DNA of 64,000 nt from Amycolatopsis anabasis (lineage in GTDB: Bacteria; Actinomycetota; Actinomycetes; Mycobacteriales; Pseudonocardiaceae): NCBI RefSeq assembly GCF_009765355.1, contig NZ_VTHK01000003.1:264676-328675 (forward strand), given 5' to 3'. Every line of letters begins with the position of its first letter. Within the stretch, counting starts at the first letter, position 1. Below are positions 20,107 through 28,008 of this stretch, piece after piece. The position numbers and the translations under genes are program-made. The notes under the pieces were generated by a model that saw only the letters and a list, made by a program, of their open reading frames with translations, had not been told where the DNA came from and made no database searches.

Positions 20107-20128
20107 GTTCATCTGCGGGTCTGGTTCG
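20107..20128 (+). promoter_or_regulatory. Possible PHO box before the PhoX-like gene
   Basis: Two adjacent 11-bp units, GTTCATCTGCG and GGTCTGGTTCG. The first resembles actinomycete PHO-box repeats (GTTCACC-like); the second matches only loosely. A TACTCT that could serve as -10 lies at 20145-20150. The position before a phosphatase-family gene makes PhoP control plausible. Confidence 0.4.
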
Positions 20129-20201
20129 CGCGGCCTTGCGTACGTACTCTCCGTTCCGCTCCTGACCGCACCACCACGAAGCGGAATCCTTGGAGGCACA
20201 A

Positions 20202-21356
20202 GTGAAGAGACGCAACTTCCTGCGCGCGGCCGTCGTCGGCACCGGGGTCACGGTGTTCGGCAACAGGTTCACCCCCGCCGCCCTGGCCGATCCCGCGCAG
20301 AACGCGCCGAGCCCGTACGGCCCGCTGCAGGCCGCCGACGCGAACGGCATCCAGCTCCCGGCCGGGTTCACCAGCCGGGTGGTCGCGCGGTCCGGCCAGC
20401 AGGTCGCGAATACCGGCTACACCTGGCACCACGCCCCGGACGGCGGTGCGGTGTTCGCCGACGGCTCCGGCTGGATCTACGTGTCGAACTCGGAGATCGA
20501 ACCCGGCGGTGGCGCCAGCGCGGTGAAGTTCGACGCCAACGGCAACATCACCAGCGCCTACCGGATCCTGTCCAACACCCGGCGGAACTGCGCCGGTGGC
20601 GCGACGCCGTGGAACAAATGGCTGTCCTGCGAGGAAGTCGATCTCGGGTTCGTGTACGAGACGGACCCGTGGGGCGGGGCCGCCGTGCAGCGGCCCGCGA
20701 TGGGCCGGTTCAAGCACGAGGCGGCGGCGGCCGACCCGGTGCGCAAGGCCATCTACCTGACCGAGGACGTCTCCAACGGCTGCTTCTACCGGTTCGTCCC
20801 GACCGTCTGGGGTGACCTGTCCGCGGGCACGCTGCAGGTGCTCAAGGCCGGCACCGCGACCTCGGGCAGCTTCACCTGGGGCACCGTCCCCGATCCGGAC
20901 GGCTCCCCCACCGCGACCCGCGACCAGGTCTCCGGCGCCAAGCGGTTCAACGGCGGCGAGGGCCTGCACTACGCCAACGACACCGCGTGGTTCACCACCA
21001 AGGGCGACAACCGGGTCTGGCAGATCAACCTGGCGTCGAGCACCTACGAACTCGCCTACGACGACAAACTGGTCAACCCCGGCCCGGCGCCGCTGACCGG
21101 GGTGGACAACATCACCGGTTCCACGTTCGGGGACCTCTACGTCGCCGAGGACGGCGGCAACATGGAGATCTGCATGATCACCCCGGACGACAAGATCTCG
21201 GTGTTCCTGCGGATCAACGGGCAGAGCTCGTCCGAGGTCGCCGGCCCGGCGTTCACCCCGGCCGGGAACCGGCTGTACTTCTCGTCCCAGCGCGGCACGT
21301 CCGGCTCGTCCAGCGGTGGCATCACCTACGAGGTCACCGGTCCCTTCCGGACCTGA
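20202..21356 (+). CDS. Tat-exported PhoX/DUF839-family protein
   Basis: A 384-residue protein starting VKRRNFLRAAVVG, a twin-arginine signal with Arg3-Arg4, cleaved near ALADPAQ. The mature part is a beta-propeller-like PhoX/DUF839 domain: FTSRVVARSGQQV, TWHHAPDGGAVF, WLSCEEVDLGFVYE, GRFKHEAAAADP, YLTEDVSNGCFYRF and NGGEGLHYAND. PhoX enzymes are Ca/Fe-dependent alkaline phosphatases folded before export, consistent with Tat. The GTG at 20202 has GGAGG five bases upstream. Many DUF839 proteins are uncharacterised, so phosphatase activity is likely but not certain. Confidence 0.85.
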   Translation: MKRRNFLRAAVVGTGVTVFGNRFTPAALADPAQNAPSPYGPLQAADANGIQLPAGFTSRVVARSGQQVANTGYTWHHAPDGGAVFADGSGWIYVSNSEIEPGGGASAVKFDANGNITSAYRILSNTRRNCAGGATPWNKWLSCEEVDLGFVYETDPWGGAAVQRPAMGRFKHEAAAADPVRKAIYLTEDVSNGCFYRFVPTVWGDLSAGTLQVLKAGTATSGSFTWGTVPDPDGSPTATRDQVSGAKRFNGGEGLHYANDTAWFTTKGDNRVWQINLASSTYELAYDDKLVNPGPAPLTGVDNITGSTFGDLYVAEDGGNMEICMITPDDKISVFLRINGQSSSEVAGPAFTPAGNRLYFSSQRGTSGSSSGGITYEVTGPFRT

Positions 21357-21358
21357 GG

Positions 21359-22120
21359 TCACTCCCGTCGCCGGGATCCCAGCAAGAGCAAGCAGAAGAC
21401 CGCGACCCCGGTGACCACCCCGGCCACCAGCAGCATCGGGTCCAGCGACGGCCCGGTGGCGGCCTGCTGGGCCACCGCCGCCCCTTCGGTGGGCGGTGGC
21501 GCCGGGGACGCGGGCTCGGCGGGGACGGAAGAAGGCAGCGAAGGACCAGGTCCGGCGGAGGGCGCCGGGCCGGGCGGGGCCACCGCGTGGTTCGACGAGA
21601 CCGGTGGCCTCGCCGCCGGACGTGTCGGCGCCGGGGCCGCACTTGGTTTCGGCGCGGCCGGTGCGGGCGCCGGGGTGTCCGCGGGCAGCACGGTGATCTG
21701 CGCGCGCATGTCCGGGTGCACCGAGCAGTAGTACGAGTACGTCCCGGCCTGCCGGAACGTGTAGCTCCAGCTCTGCCCCTGCGACAGCAGCGGGCTGCGG
21801 AACGCCGCCGGCGCGCTCGTGGTCACCACGTCGTGCGGTGCCGAGTCGTGCTGCATCCAGGTCACCGTGTCCCCGGCCCGCACGGTCAGCGAGGCGGGCG
21901 AGTACGCGTAGTTCCGCATCATCACCTGCTGCGTGGCCGCCCGCGCCGCCGGAGCGAACAGTCCACTGAGGACGAACAGGGCGGCGAGCAGGAAGGTCAG
22001 GCGGCCCGGAACTCGGCGGCCAGCTCGACGTGCAGGCGTCGCAGCACGCCCCGGGCGTGCAGCACCACCTCCCCGGGGCCGGACCTGATGAACCGGATCT
22101 CTCGAAATTCCGAAACGCAT
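21359..22120 (-). CDS. Membrane-anchored cupredoxin (plastocyanin-like), start uncertain
   Basis: A type I copper domain of about 85 residues (RNYAYSPASLTVRAGDTVTW). The ligand pattern is complete: His in HDSAPHDV, Cys in YYCSVHP, then His and Met in VHPDM. An export helix (LTFLLAALFVLSGLFAPAARA) precedes it. A Pro/Ala/Ser-rich linker of about 85 residues follows, then a C-terminal membrane helix with a basic end (LLLLGSRRRE). The only ordinary start giving the export signal is the ATG at 22120, with GAGAGGG upstream, but it overlaps the YceI-like gene by 124 bp. A CTG at 22000, overlapping that gene's stop, is an alternative. Last gene of a copper-linked operon. Confidence 0.72.
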   Translation of the reverse strand: MRFGISRDPVHQVRPRGGGAARPGRAATPARRAGRRVPGRLTFLLAALFVLSGLFAPAARAATQQVMMRNYAYSPASLTVRAGDTVTWMQHDSAPHDVVTTSAPAAFRSPLLSQGQSWSYTFRQAGTYSYYCSVHPDMRAQITVLPADTPAPAPAAPKPSAAPAPTRPAARPPVSSNHAVAPPGPAPSAGPGPSLPSSVPAEPASPAPPPTEGAAVAQQAATGPSLDPMLLVAGVVTGVAVFCLLLLGSRRRE

Positions 22121-22344
22121 CGCGCCCTCTCGCCGGTCAGTGTCATTCGGAGCAAAGGAATGTTGGTGCGCAAGGATTTCGAGCCCAGCTCGACTTCCAG
22201 CACCGGTTCGTCGCCGTCCTCGCCGAGATCGAGCCATCCGCGCCTCGCCGGGAACCGGCCCCAGACCACCGGGCGGCCCAGCACGCGGATCGAGAGTTCC
22301 GCCACGCAGTGGCGCAAGGTCAGGACTCGGGTGTCCGCGGACAT
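21997..22344 (-). CDS. YceI-like small protein
   Basis: A 115-residue protein. LTLRHCVAELSIRVLG, WGRFPARRGWLDL, PVLEVELGSKSLRTN and FREIRFIRSG resemble the N-terminal two-thirds of YceI lipocalin-like proteins, which bind polyisoprenoids. The usual C-terminal third and any signal peptide are missing, so it is a short cytoplasmic variant or a decayed copy. The ATG has a very good GGAGGTGA three bases upstream, which supports translation. It lies between two cupredoxin genes on the same strand. Confidence 0.6.
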   Translation of the reverse strand: MSADTRVLTLRHCVAELSIRVLGRPVVWGRFPARRGWLDLGEDGDEPVLEVELGSKSLRTNIPLLRMTLTGERARCVSEFREIRFIRSGPGEVVLHARGVLRRLHVELAAEFRAA

Positions 22345-22420
22345 CGCTCACCTCCATACTGGGGTGGTGGCCCGGCCGAACGGTCCTCGGCCGGGCCACC
22401 TCTTCGGCGACGATGCCCCG

Positions 22421-23389
22421 CTAGCAGGTCGCCTGTCCGAGCAACGGCGTGAGCACGTTCTCCAGCCACACCGTGTGCGTCTTGAGGTACTGATCCAGGT
22501 TCAGCAGATCGGCCACCTGTTGCCCCAGCGGGGTTTCCAGGTGCGCGGTCTTGATGTGGTCCAGGATCGGTTTGAGGGTGTCCACGAGCACCTTGTCCAC
22601 GCTGCCGTCGAACACCGGTTTGAGCACCGTCTCCAACCAGACCGTGTGCGTCTTGAGGTGCTGGTCCAGGTTGAGGATGTCCTGCACCTGCTGCCCCAGC
22701 GAGGTCTCCAGGTGCGCGGTCTTGATGTGGTCGATGATCGGCTGCAGCACGGCCTTCGGGACGCACGGCCCGCCCGGTGCCGGTGTGGTCGGCGGCATCG
22801 TGTGGGTCGGCGGCGTGGGATCCGTGCTCGGCGGCGTCGTCGGGTCCGAGCCGGGCGGCGTGGTCGGCGGTGCGGTGGTCGGCGGCGTCGACGACCCTTC
22901 GACCGTCAGCGTGGCCTTCATGTCCGGGTGCACCGAGCAGTAGTACGAGTACGTCCCGGCCTGGGTGAAGGTGTGGCTGAAGGACTGCCCCTGCTGCAGC
23001 AGCGGCGAGCTGAACTTCTCCGGCCCGTCGGTGACCACCACGTTGTGCGGCGCGGAATCGTGGTTGGTCCAGGTGACCGTGTCGCCGACCGCGATCTTGG
23101 CGCTCGCCGGGGCGAACTTGTAGTCCATCGCCTCGACGCTGGTCGCCCCGGCCGCCGCGGGAGCCGCCCCGCCCTGCTGGGACAGCCGCTGGTAGATCGG
23201 CACGGCGAGCGGGCTCCGCTGGGACAGTGCGGCGAGGTCGACGTCACCGGTCTGCGCGGGCGTGTCCGAACTCCGCAGCGTCGCCAGGCTGAACATGGCG
23301 ACGCCCAGCGCCAGGATCGCCACCGCGATCGGCCACCGCCGGCGGCCACCTGCCTCCGGTGGCCGCTCGGTGGATTCGGGGTTGTCCAT
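22421..23389 (-). CDS. Cupredoxin with duplicated C-terminal helical repeat
   Basis: A 322-residue exported protein. An N-terminal signal anchor (WPIAVAILALGVAMFSLATL) is followed by a type I copper domain (about 95-180) with ligands in HDSAPHNV and YYCSVHPDM. Next comes a Thr/Pro-rich linker (about 180-215) and two copies of a helical repeat of about 48 residues, each containing DHIKTAHLET, LGQQV, LNLDQ and LKTHTVWLE. The repeats have no assignment I recognise. AAGGAG lies eight bases before the ATG. CopD is upstream in the same operon, suggesting copper handling or electron transfer outside the membrane. Confidence 0.85.
   Translation of the reverse strand: MDNPESTERPPEAGGRRRWPIAVAILALGVAMFSLATLRSSDTPAQTGDVDLAALSQRSPLAVPIYQRLSQQGGAAPAAAGATSVEAMDYKFAPASAKIAVGDTVTWTNHDSAPHNVVVTDGPEKFSSPLLQQGQSFSHTFTQAGTYSYYCSVHPDMKATLTVEGSSTPPTTAPPTTPPGSDPTTPPSTDPTPPTHTMPPTTPAPGGPCVPKAVLQPIIDHIKTAHLETSLGQQVQDILNLDQHLKTHTVWLETVLKPVFDGSVDKVLVDTLKPILDHIKTAHLETPLGQQVADLLNLDQYLKTHTVWLENVLTPLLGQATC
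22447..22755 (-). repeat. Two-copy 171-bp duplication encoding the C-terminal repeat
   Basis: Two segments with a 171-bp (57-codon) period. They encode near-identical 48-residue helices in the cupredoxin above. Long identical DNA stretches (for example CCAGGTGCGCGGTCTTGATG in both) point to a recent duplication. Confidence 0.85.
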
Positions 23390-23417
23390 GCACGGACTCC
23401 TTTCGGATGTTGTTCGG

Positions 23418-24332
23418 TCACCGGCCGGGGTTGGCCGTGACGAGGAAGCTCGCCGCGAGCAGCACCATGAGCACGAGTGAGGTCTCCGCGGCGACGGAAA
23501 CCAGGAACGGCCGGACGGTCACCGCGTCCCCGCGCAGGACGACGGCGAAATCGAGGCGGCGGGACACCCAGGCGCGGCTGGCCTGCGCGGCGATCAGCAC
23601 GACCACGAGCAGGGCGAGTTTGGTCAGCAGCAGCCGCCCGTAGCCGGTGGTGAACAGCCGATCGACCGAGCCGATCAGCGGCACGGCCAGGACCGTCCCG
23701 CCGGCCACGATGAGCAGCATGGTGATCATCGCCAGCTTCGAGTAGCGGGGCACGACCCGGGCCAGTTCGCCGGGGTCCCGGCGGGCGAGCACCCCGAACA
23801 GCAGCATCGCCAGCCCGCCGATCCACGCGCAGATTCCGGCCAGGTGCACGAAATCGGCGAGCTGGGTCAGCAGCGGGGTGGCGCTTTCCGAGGTGTGGCC
23901 GGTGAGTCCGGTGGTGCGCAGCAGCCCGATCGCGACGGCGGCCGCGCCGATCCGCCAGGCCAGGGACACCGCGGCGCGTTCGCCGCGCTGCAGCAGATCG
24001 GCCAGCACCACACCGCCCAGCAGCCACAGCAGTGCCTTCGCGAACCAGATCCGTCCGAATTGGACATCGAGCGCCTGGCTGAGCACCTGCCAGTCGAACA
24101 TCGCCGAAGGCGGTCGCTGCGCGGTCCAGGCGCCTTGCAGGCCGATTCCGGCGAGCGTGCCGAGGAATCCGAGCAGCCAACCGGTGATCAGCACGCCGCG
24201 GGCCTTGGCGACCGAACCGCCGCGCGGCCAGAGCAGCGCGAGGAAGAACAGGCCGCCGAGGAACAACGTCATGCCGAGGTAGTCCGCGCAACGCGCGAGC
24301 ACGTAGCAGACTTTGGCCGGGGTCAGGTCCAT
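23418..24332 (-). CDS. Copper resistance protein CopD family membrane protein
   Basis: A 304-residue integral membrane protein with about eight hydrophobic helices. Signatures include the first helix with YVLARCADYLGMTLFLGGLFF, the GHTSESATPLLTQLADFVHLAGICAWIGGLAMLL stretch with conserved His residues, and RYSKLAMITMLLIVAGGTVLA. CopD proteins are thought to move copper across the membrane, often with CopC or cupredoxin partners. Here the partners are the flanking cupredoxins. It starts three bases after the upstream gene ends, indicating one operon. Confidence 0.87.
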   Translation of the reverse strand: MDLTPAKVCYVLARCADYLGMTLFLGGLFFLALLWPRGGSVAKARGVLITGWLLGFLGTLAGIGLQGAWTAQRPPSAMFDWQVLSQALDVQFGRIWFAKALLWLLGGVVLADLLQRGERAAVSLAWRIGAAAVAIGLLRTTGLTGHTSESATPLLTQLADFVHLAGICAWIGGLAMLLFGVLARRDPGELARVVPRYSKLAMITMLLIVAGGTVLAVPLIGSVDRLFTTGYGRLLLTKLALLVVVLIAAQASRAWVSRRLDFAVVLRGDAVTVRPFLVSVAAETSLVLMVLLAASFLVTANPGR

Positions 24333-24335
24333 GGC

Positions 24336-24911
24336 TCAGCCCGCCCCCGGCACCGGGGTCGCGGGAACCGCGGGCGGCGGGCAGTAACCGACCAGGACGT
24401 GCAGCAGGCCGTCCGGCCCGGTCACCCCGAGGCCGGTGGTGAGGCCGCCGAGCAACGGCAACGCGCCCACGATGTCCACTGTGGACTGCAGGAGCCCGGG
24501 GTCGCAGGCGGGCGGCGTGCCGGGTGGCTGCGGCGGGATCGGGCCGGGCGGCGTCGGGCCGGGCGGCGTGGCCGGGGTGGTCGGCGGCGGGACCACGGGC
24601 GGGGTCGAGGGATCCGGCGGCGGCACGGTGGGCGGGGGCGTGGACACCTCCACCGTTCCCGGTTGGTCGCCGCCGGGCACCTCCACCCCGGGCAACGGCT
24701 GGACCGCGCCCGGCGGTGGCGGCTGGCTGGACGGCAGCTGCTGCTCGCCGGGCGGCGGCGTCGCGGGCTGGGGTTGCGGGGCTTCCTGCGCGGCGGCGGG
24801 CGGCTGCGGGCTCGAACCGGGGTTGAGGCCCAGGCCCGAGGCGTAGCCGACGACCACCACCACGGCGCCCACCAGACTCGCCGCGATCACGTGTTCCCGC
24901 CCCACCGGCAC
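24336..24911 (-). CDS. Proline-rich exported or membrane-tethered protein
   Basis: A 191-residue protein of unknown function. A single N-terminal hydrophobic segment (VIAASLVGAVVVVVGYASG) is followed by about 110 residues very rich in Pro, Thr and Gln. A short C-terminal domain (LLQSTVDIVGALPLLGGLTTGLG) has two cysteines. The GTG start has AGGAGG five bases upstream. It is the first gene of the CopD/cupredoxin operon. Confidence 0.72.
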   Translation of the reverse strand: MPVGREHVIAASLVGAVVVVVGYASGLGLNPGSSPQPPAAAQEAPQPQPATPPPGEQQLPSSQPPPPGAVQPLPGVEVPGGDQPGTVEVSTPPPTVPPPDPSTPPVVPPPTTPATPPGPTPPGPIPPQPPGTPPACDPGLLQSTVDIVGALPLLGGLTTGLGVTGPDGLLHVLVGYCPPPAVPATPVPGAG

Positions 24912-25215
24912 CGGTTCCTCCTTGTTTTACGCGATCCGGGAACTTCCCCGGGCCCGCGAACGACAACTGAGCTGGGGCAGAACCAAACCAGTTACCGCGT
25001 TTCGCGGTATGTTCCTTTCGTGAACTGCGCGTAAAAGAAGGGACTTCGCAATCTCCGGCGCCGGTGAGATCGGCGTGGCAGGTTGCTGCTCAAGGGTGAC
25101 GGATTCGCGTCCGAACGGCCCTGGCCGGTACGGCAGAGGGCCGAATCGGCGGCCGCGGTGCGAATCCGTTTACGCGGCCGTTGCGCGGCGAAACATCGCC
25201 GATCACAAGGAATCG
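24912..25215. other. Intergenic region with a small palindrome
   Basis: About 300 bp between the start of the copper operon and the end of the DedA gene. The perfect hairpin TACCGCG-TTT-CGCGGTA (24993-25009) lies about 80 bp upstream of the first copper-operon gene and could be an operator or a small terminator for the DedA message. No ORF or other convincing signal is seen. Confidence 0.5.
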
Positions 25216-25872
25216 CTACTTTTTGAGTGTTTGCTTCCGACGGTCCCGCAGCCGCGTCACAACAAACAGCACGATCGCCAGGGCGACCAGGCCGATCACG
25301 AGTTTCTGGAACACGTCCGCGTATTTCTCGACCAGCCGCCAGTTCTCGCCGAGGGCATATCCGGCGACGATGAAGACGAGGTTCCAGAGCAGGCTGCCGA
25401 GCGTGGTCAGGGACAGGAACCGCCAGAACGGCATCCGTTCGATTCCGGCGGGCAGTGAAATGAGGCTGCGGAAGATCGGCACCATCCGCCCGAAGAACAC
25501 CGCCTTCGTGCCGTGCCGGTGGAACCACGCCTCGGTGCGGTCGAAGTCGGCGGCCTTCACCAGCGGGATCTTGGTGAGCAGTGCGCGGGTCCGGTCCCGG
25601 CCGAGCAGCAGCCCGAGGTAGTACACGATGACCGCGCCGAGCACCGAACCCACAGTGGTCCAGACCAGTGCGCCGGTGAGCGAGAAGGTGCCCCGGCTGG
25701 CGCTGAACCCGGCGAGCGGGAGCACGAGTTCGCTGGGGATCGGCGGGAACAGGTTGTCCAGGCCGACGATCACCGCCGCCCCCGGGCCACCGAGGTGGTC
25801 CATCAGGTCGACGGCCCAACCGGCGAGCCCGCCCATCGGCTCGGCGGCGGCTTCGGCGAGATACAGGTTCAT
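25216..25872 (-). CDS. DedA-family membrane protein
   Basis: A 218-residue protein of the DedA/VTT superfamily, some members of which are phospholipid scramblases or undecaprenyl-phosphate flippases. Motifs: FPPIPSELVLPLAGFSASRG, GSVLGAVIVYYLGLLLGRD, FHRHGTKAVFFGRMVPIFRSLISLPAG with the conserved arginines, and LGSLLWNLVFIVAGYALG. Four or five hydrophobic segments are visible, with a basic C-terminal tail. It is transcribed away from the histidine kinase gene. Confidence 0.9.
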   Translation of the reverse strand: MNLYLAEAAAEPMGGLAGWAVDLMDHLGGPGAAVIVGLDNLFPPIPSELVLPLAGFSASRGTFSLTGALVWTTVGSVLGAVIVYYLGLLLGRDRTRALLTKIPLVKAADFDRTEAWFHRHGTKAVFFGRMVPIFRSLISLPAGIERMPFWRFLSLTTLGSLLWNLVFIVAGYALGENWRLVEKYADVFQKLVIGLVALAIVLFVVTRLRDRRKQTLKK

Positions 25873-26009
25873 GAACGGCCCTTTCGAAGATCGCTGTCGT
25901 CGGGGTCGAAGCTAGGAATCCAGCCGCCCGCCGACCATGAGGTGCGGCACCCGAACTTCCTGTGGAAAACCTCAGTCCACCGCGCGCGCACCCCGGCTAA
26001 CCTGGCCTT

Positions 26010-27176
26010 ATGCCGGACACCGAGCTCGCCCGCCGCCACCCCGCCGCACTGGCGGTCCGAGTGCTGCGCGTCGGGACGGCGCTCGCGATCGGCGGCGGGA
26101 CGGCGTTCGCCGAACTGGCCTACGTCATGGCCGCGCTGCCCGCGTGCGCGTTCCCGGCGGCCCGGAAAGCGGTGTTCGCGGGCGCGCGCCGGTTCGCCGA
26201 GTTCGAACGCCACCGGGTGGCGAAGTACCTGGGCGCCGGGAGTTCCGGGGACTTCAGCGGGCGGCGGGCGCTGGAATACCTCGCGGTGCGCTGGCTGGTC
26301 GGCGGGCTCGGCGCGGGGGTCCTGCTGCTCATCGCCGGTGGCGCGGCGACCGGGGTGGTGATGATCGGGCAGCTGGTGACCGGGCAGTCGCTCGGCGGCG
26401 GCTCGGAGCCGCGCGACTGGTACGACCCGATCACGTTCCTGCTGTTCGGCACCCTGCTGGTCTTCGTGACCTTGCAGGGGGCGATCGGGGTGGCCGCGCT
26501 GGACCGCCGCCTGGCCCGGCACTTCCTCGGCCCGACCCGGCAGGAGCTGTTGCAGCGCCGGGTTTCCGAGCTGTCCACGACCCGCGCCGAGGTGGTCGAC
26601 GCGGTCAACGACGAGCGCCGCCGGATCGAGCGGTACCTGCACGACGGCGTGCAGCAGCGGCTGGTCGCACTCGGCATGCTGCTCGGCCGGGCCCGGCGCG
26701 CGGACGACCGGGAGCGCGGGAACGCGCTGCTGCACCAGGCGCACGAGGAAGCCCAGGAGGCGCTGCGGGAACTGCGCGAGGTCACCTGGCGGATCTACCC
26801 GATCGCGCTGGACGAGGGCGGCCTGCACACCGCGCTGGAGGCGCTCGCCGAACGGTCCAGCGTGCCGGTGACGCTGACCTACGCGCTGCCGGAGCGGGCG
26901 GACACGGCGACCGAAACGGTCGCGTACTTCGTGGTGTCCGAGGCGGTCACGAACACGATCAAGCACGCGAACGCCACCCGGATCGAGGTCACCGTGGAGC
27001 GGGCGGCCAGGATGATCGTCGTGCGCATCCAGGACGACGGCATCGGCGGGGCCCGCCCCGAGGGCCGCGGGCTGTCCGGCCTCGCCCGCCGGGTCGCCGC
27101 CGCGGACGGCGAGTTCACAGTGGACAGTCCCCCGGGCGGTCCCACGATCGTTGTCGCCGAGCTGCCATGCGCGTGA
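26010..27176 (+). CDS. NarL-type sensor histidine kinase
   Basis: A 388-residue membrane kinase. Hydrophobic segments near residues 20-45, 95-120 and 145-170 form the sensor. The HisKA_3 dimerization motif DERRRIERYLHDGVQQRLVAL carries the phospho-acceptor His211. The HATPase domain has VVSEAVTNTIKHANA (N-box), IQDDGIGG (G1) and GRGLSGLARRV (G2). It pairs with the response regulator just downstream. The ligand is unknown. Confidence 0.9.
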   Translation: MPDTELARRHPAALAVRVLRVGTALAIGGGTAFAELAYVMAALPACAFPAARKAVFAGARRFAEFERHRVAKYLGAGSSGDFSGRRALEYLAVRWLVGGLGAGVLLLIAGGAATGVVMIGQLVTGQSLGGGSEPRDWYDPITFLLFGTLLVFVTLQGAIGVAALDRRLARHFLGPTRQELLQRRVSELSTTRAEVVDAVNDERRRIERYLHDGVQQRLVALGMLLGRARRADDRERGNALLHQAHEEAQEALRELREVTWRIYPIALDEGGLHTALEALAERSSVPVTLTYALPERADTATETVAYFVVSEAVTNTIKHANATRIEVTVERAARMIVVRIQDDGIGGARPEGRGLSGLARRVAAADGEFTVDSPPGGPTIVVAELPCA

Positions 27177-27276
27177 TCCTCGCCGAAGCTCTGCCCATCT
27201 GGGGAGCGACCCCCAGACCCCCGCATGTCCTCGGCCATCACCCTGCGGAGCCGCTATGCGCGTGATCCTGGCCGAG
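27167..27276 (+). repeat. Duplicated response-regulator start flanking a 68-bp insert
   Basis: The 21-bp sequence that begins the response regulator (ATGCGCGTGATCCT then GCCGA) occurs at 27167-27187 and again at 27256-27276 with two differences. The first copy overlaps the kinase stop codon, as expected for an original coupled start. It now leads into a 29-codon dead-end frame. The 68 bp between contain short GC-rich complementary runs. Confidence 0.75.
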
Positions 27277-27900
27277 GACTCCACGCTTCTGCGTGAAGGG
27301 CTCATTCGCCTCCTGGCCGAGGAAGGCCACGAGGTGGTGGCCGCGGTCGGCGACGGCGACGCGCTGGTGGCCGCCACCGGAGAACACCGGCCGGACGTGG
27401 TGGTCACCGATGTCCGCATGCCGCCCACGCACACCGACGAGGGCCTGCGCGCCGCCCTGGAGATCCGCAGCGCGTGGCCGGACATCGGCGTGCTGGTGCT
27501 CTCGCAGTACGTGGAGAAGCGGTACGCCACCGAACTGATCACCGGCGACCGGGGCCGGGTGGGCTACCTGCTCAAGGACCGGGTCGCGCAGGTCGGGGAG
27601 TTCCTGGACGCGCTGGACCGGGTCGCCGCGGGCGGGGCCGCGTTCGATCCCGAGGTCGTGCGGCGGCTGCTCGCCCGGACCACGCACACCGATCCGCTGA
27701 CCCGGCTCACCGACCGTGAACGCCAGGTGCTGGAGAAGATGGCGCAGGGGCACACCAACGCGAGCATCGCCGCGGCCCTCTACGTGTCGCAGAGCGCCGT
27801 GGAGAAGCACGTGAACTCGATCTTCGACAAGCTCGACCTGTCGCACACCGCCGGGTACAGCCGCCGCGTCCTCGCCGTCCTCCGCTACCTGGGCTCCTGA
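27256..27900 (+). CDS. NarL/FixJ-family response regulator
   Basis: A 214-residue DNA-binding regulator. The receiver domain has the acidic pair in LAEDSTLLREGL, the phosphorylated Asp52 in VVTDVRMPP, and the conserved Lys in YLLKDRV. The C-terminal LuxR-type helix-turn-helix is LTDRERQVLEKMAQGHTNASIA with SAVEKHVNSIFDKL. GCGGAG precedes the ATG. It is the partner of the upstream kinase. The short gap between them carries a duplicated start. Confidence 0.92.
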   Translation: MRVILAEDSTLLREGLIRLLAEEGHEVVAAVGDGDALVAATGEHRPDVVVTDVRMPPTHTDEGLRAALEIRSAWPDIGVLVLSQYVEKRYATELITGDRGRVGYLLKDRVAQVGEFLDALDRVAAGGAAFDPEVVRRLLARTTHTDPLTRLTDRERQVLEKMAQGHTNASIAAALYVSQSAVEKHVNSIFDKLDLSHTAGYSRRVLAVLRYLGS

Positions 27901-27916
27901 CCACGGGCTCACCCGG

Positions 27917-28001
27917 CGGCAGGAAGGGACCTTTGCTCACGTTCAACCGTAGTAAATCTCCCTTGCTCCCGTTTTCGAAGAGCGAAGGTCCCTTCCTGCC
28001 G
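27917..28001. terminator. Long inverted repeat between convergent genes
   Basis: Arms of 22 bp (27917-27938 and 27980-28001) match at 21 positions, the other being a G-T pair in RNA, with about 41 bases between them. The arms begin CGGCAGGAAGGGACC. It lies between the response-regulator stop and the convergent permease stop and can terminate both. Confidence 0.7.
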
Positions 28002-28008
28002 GTTCGGT

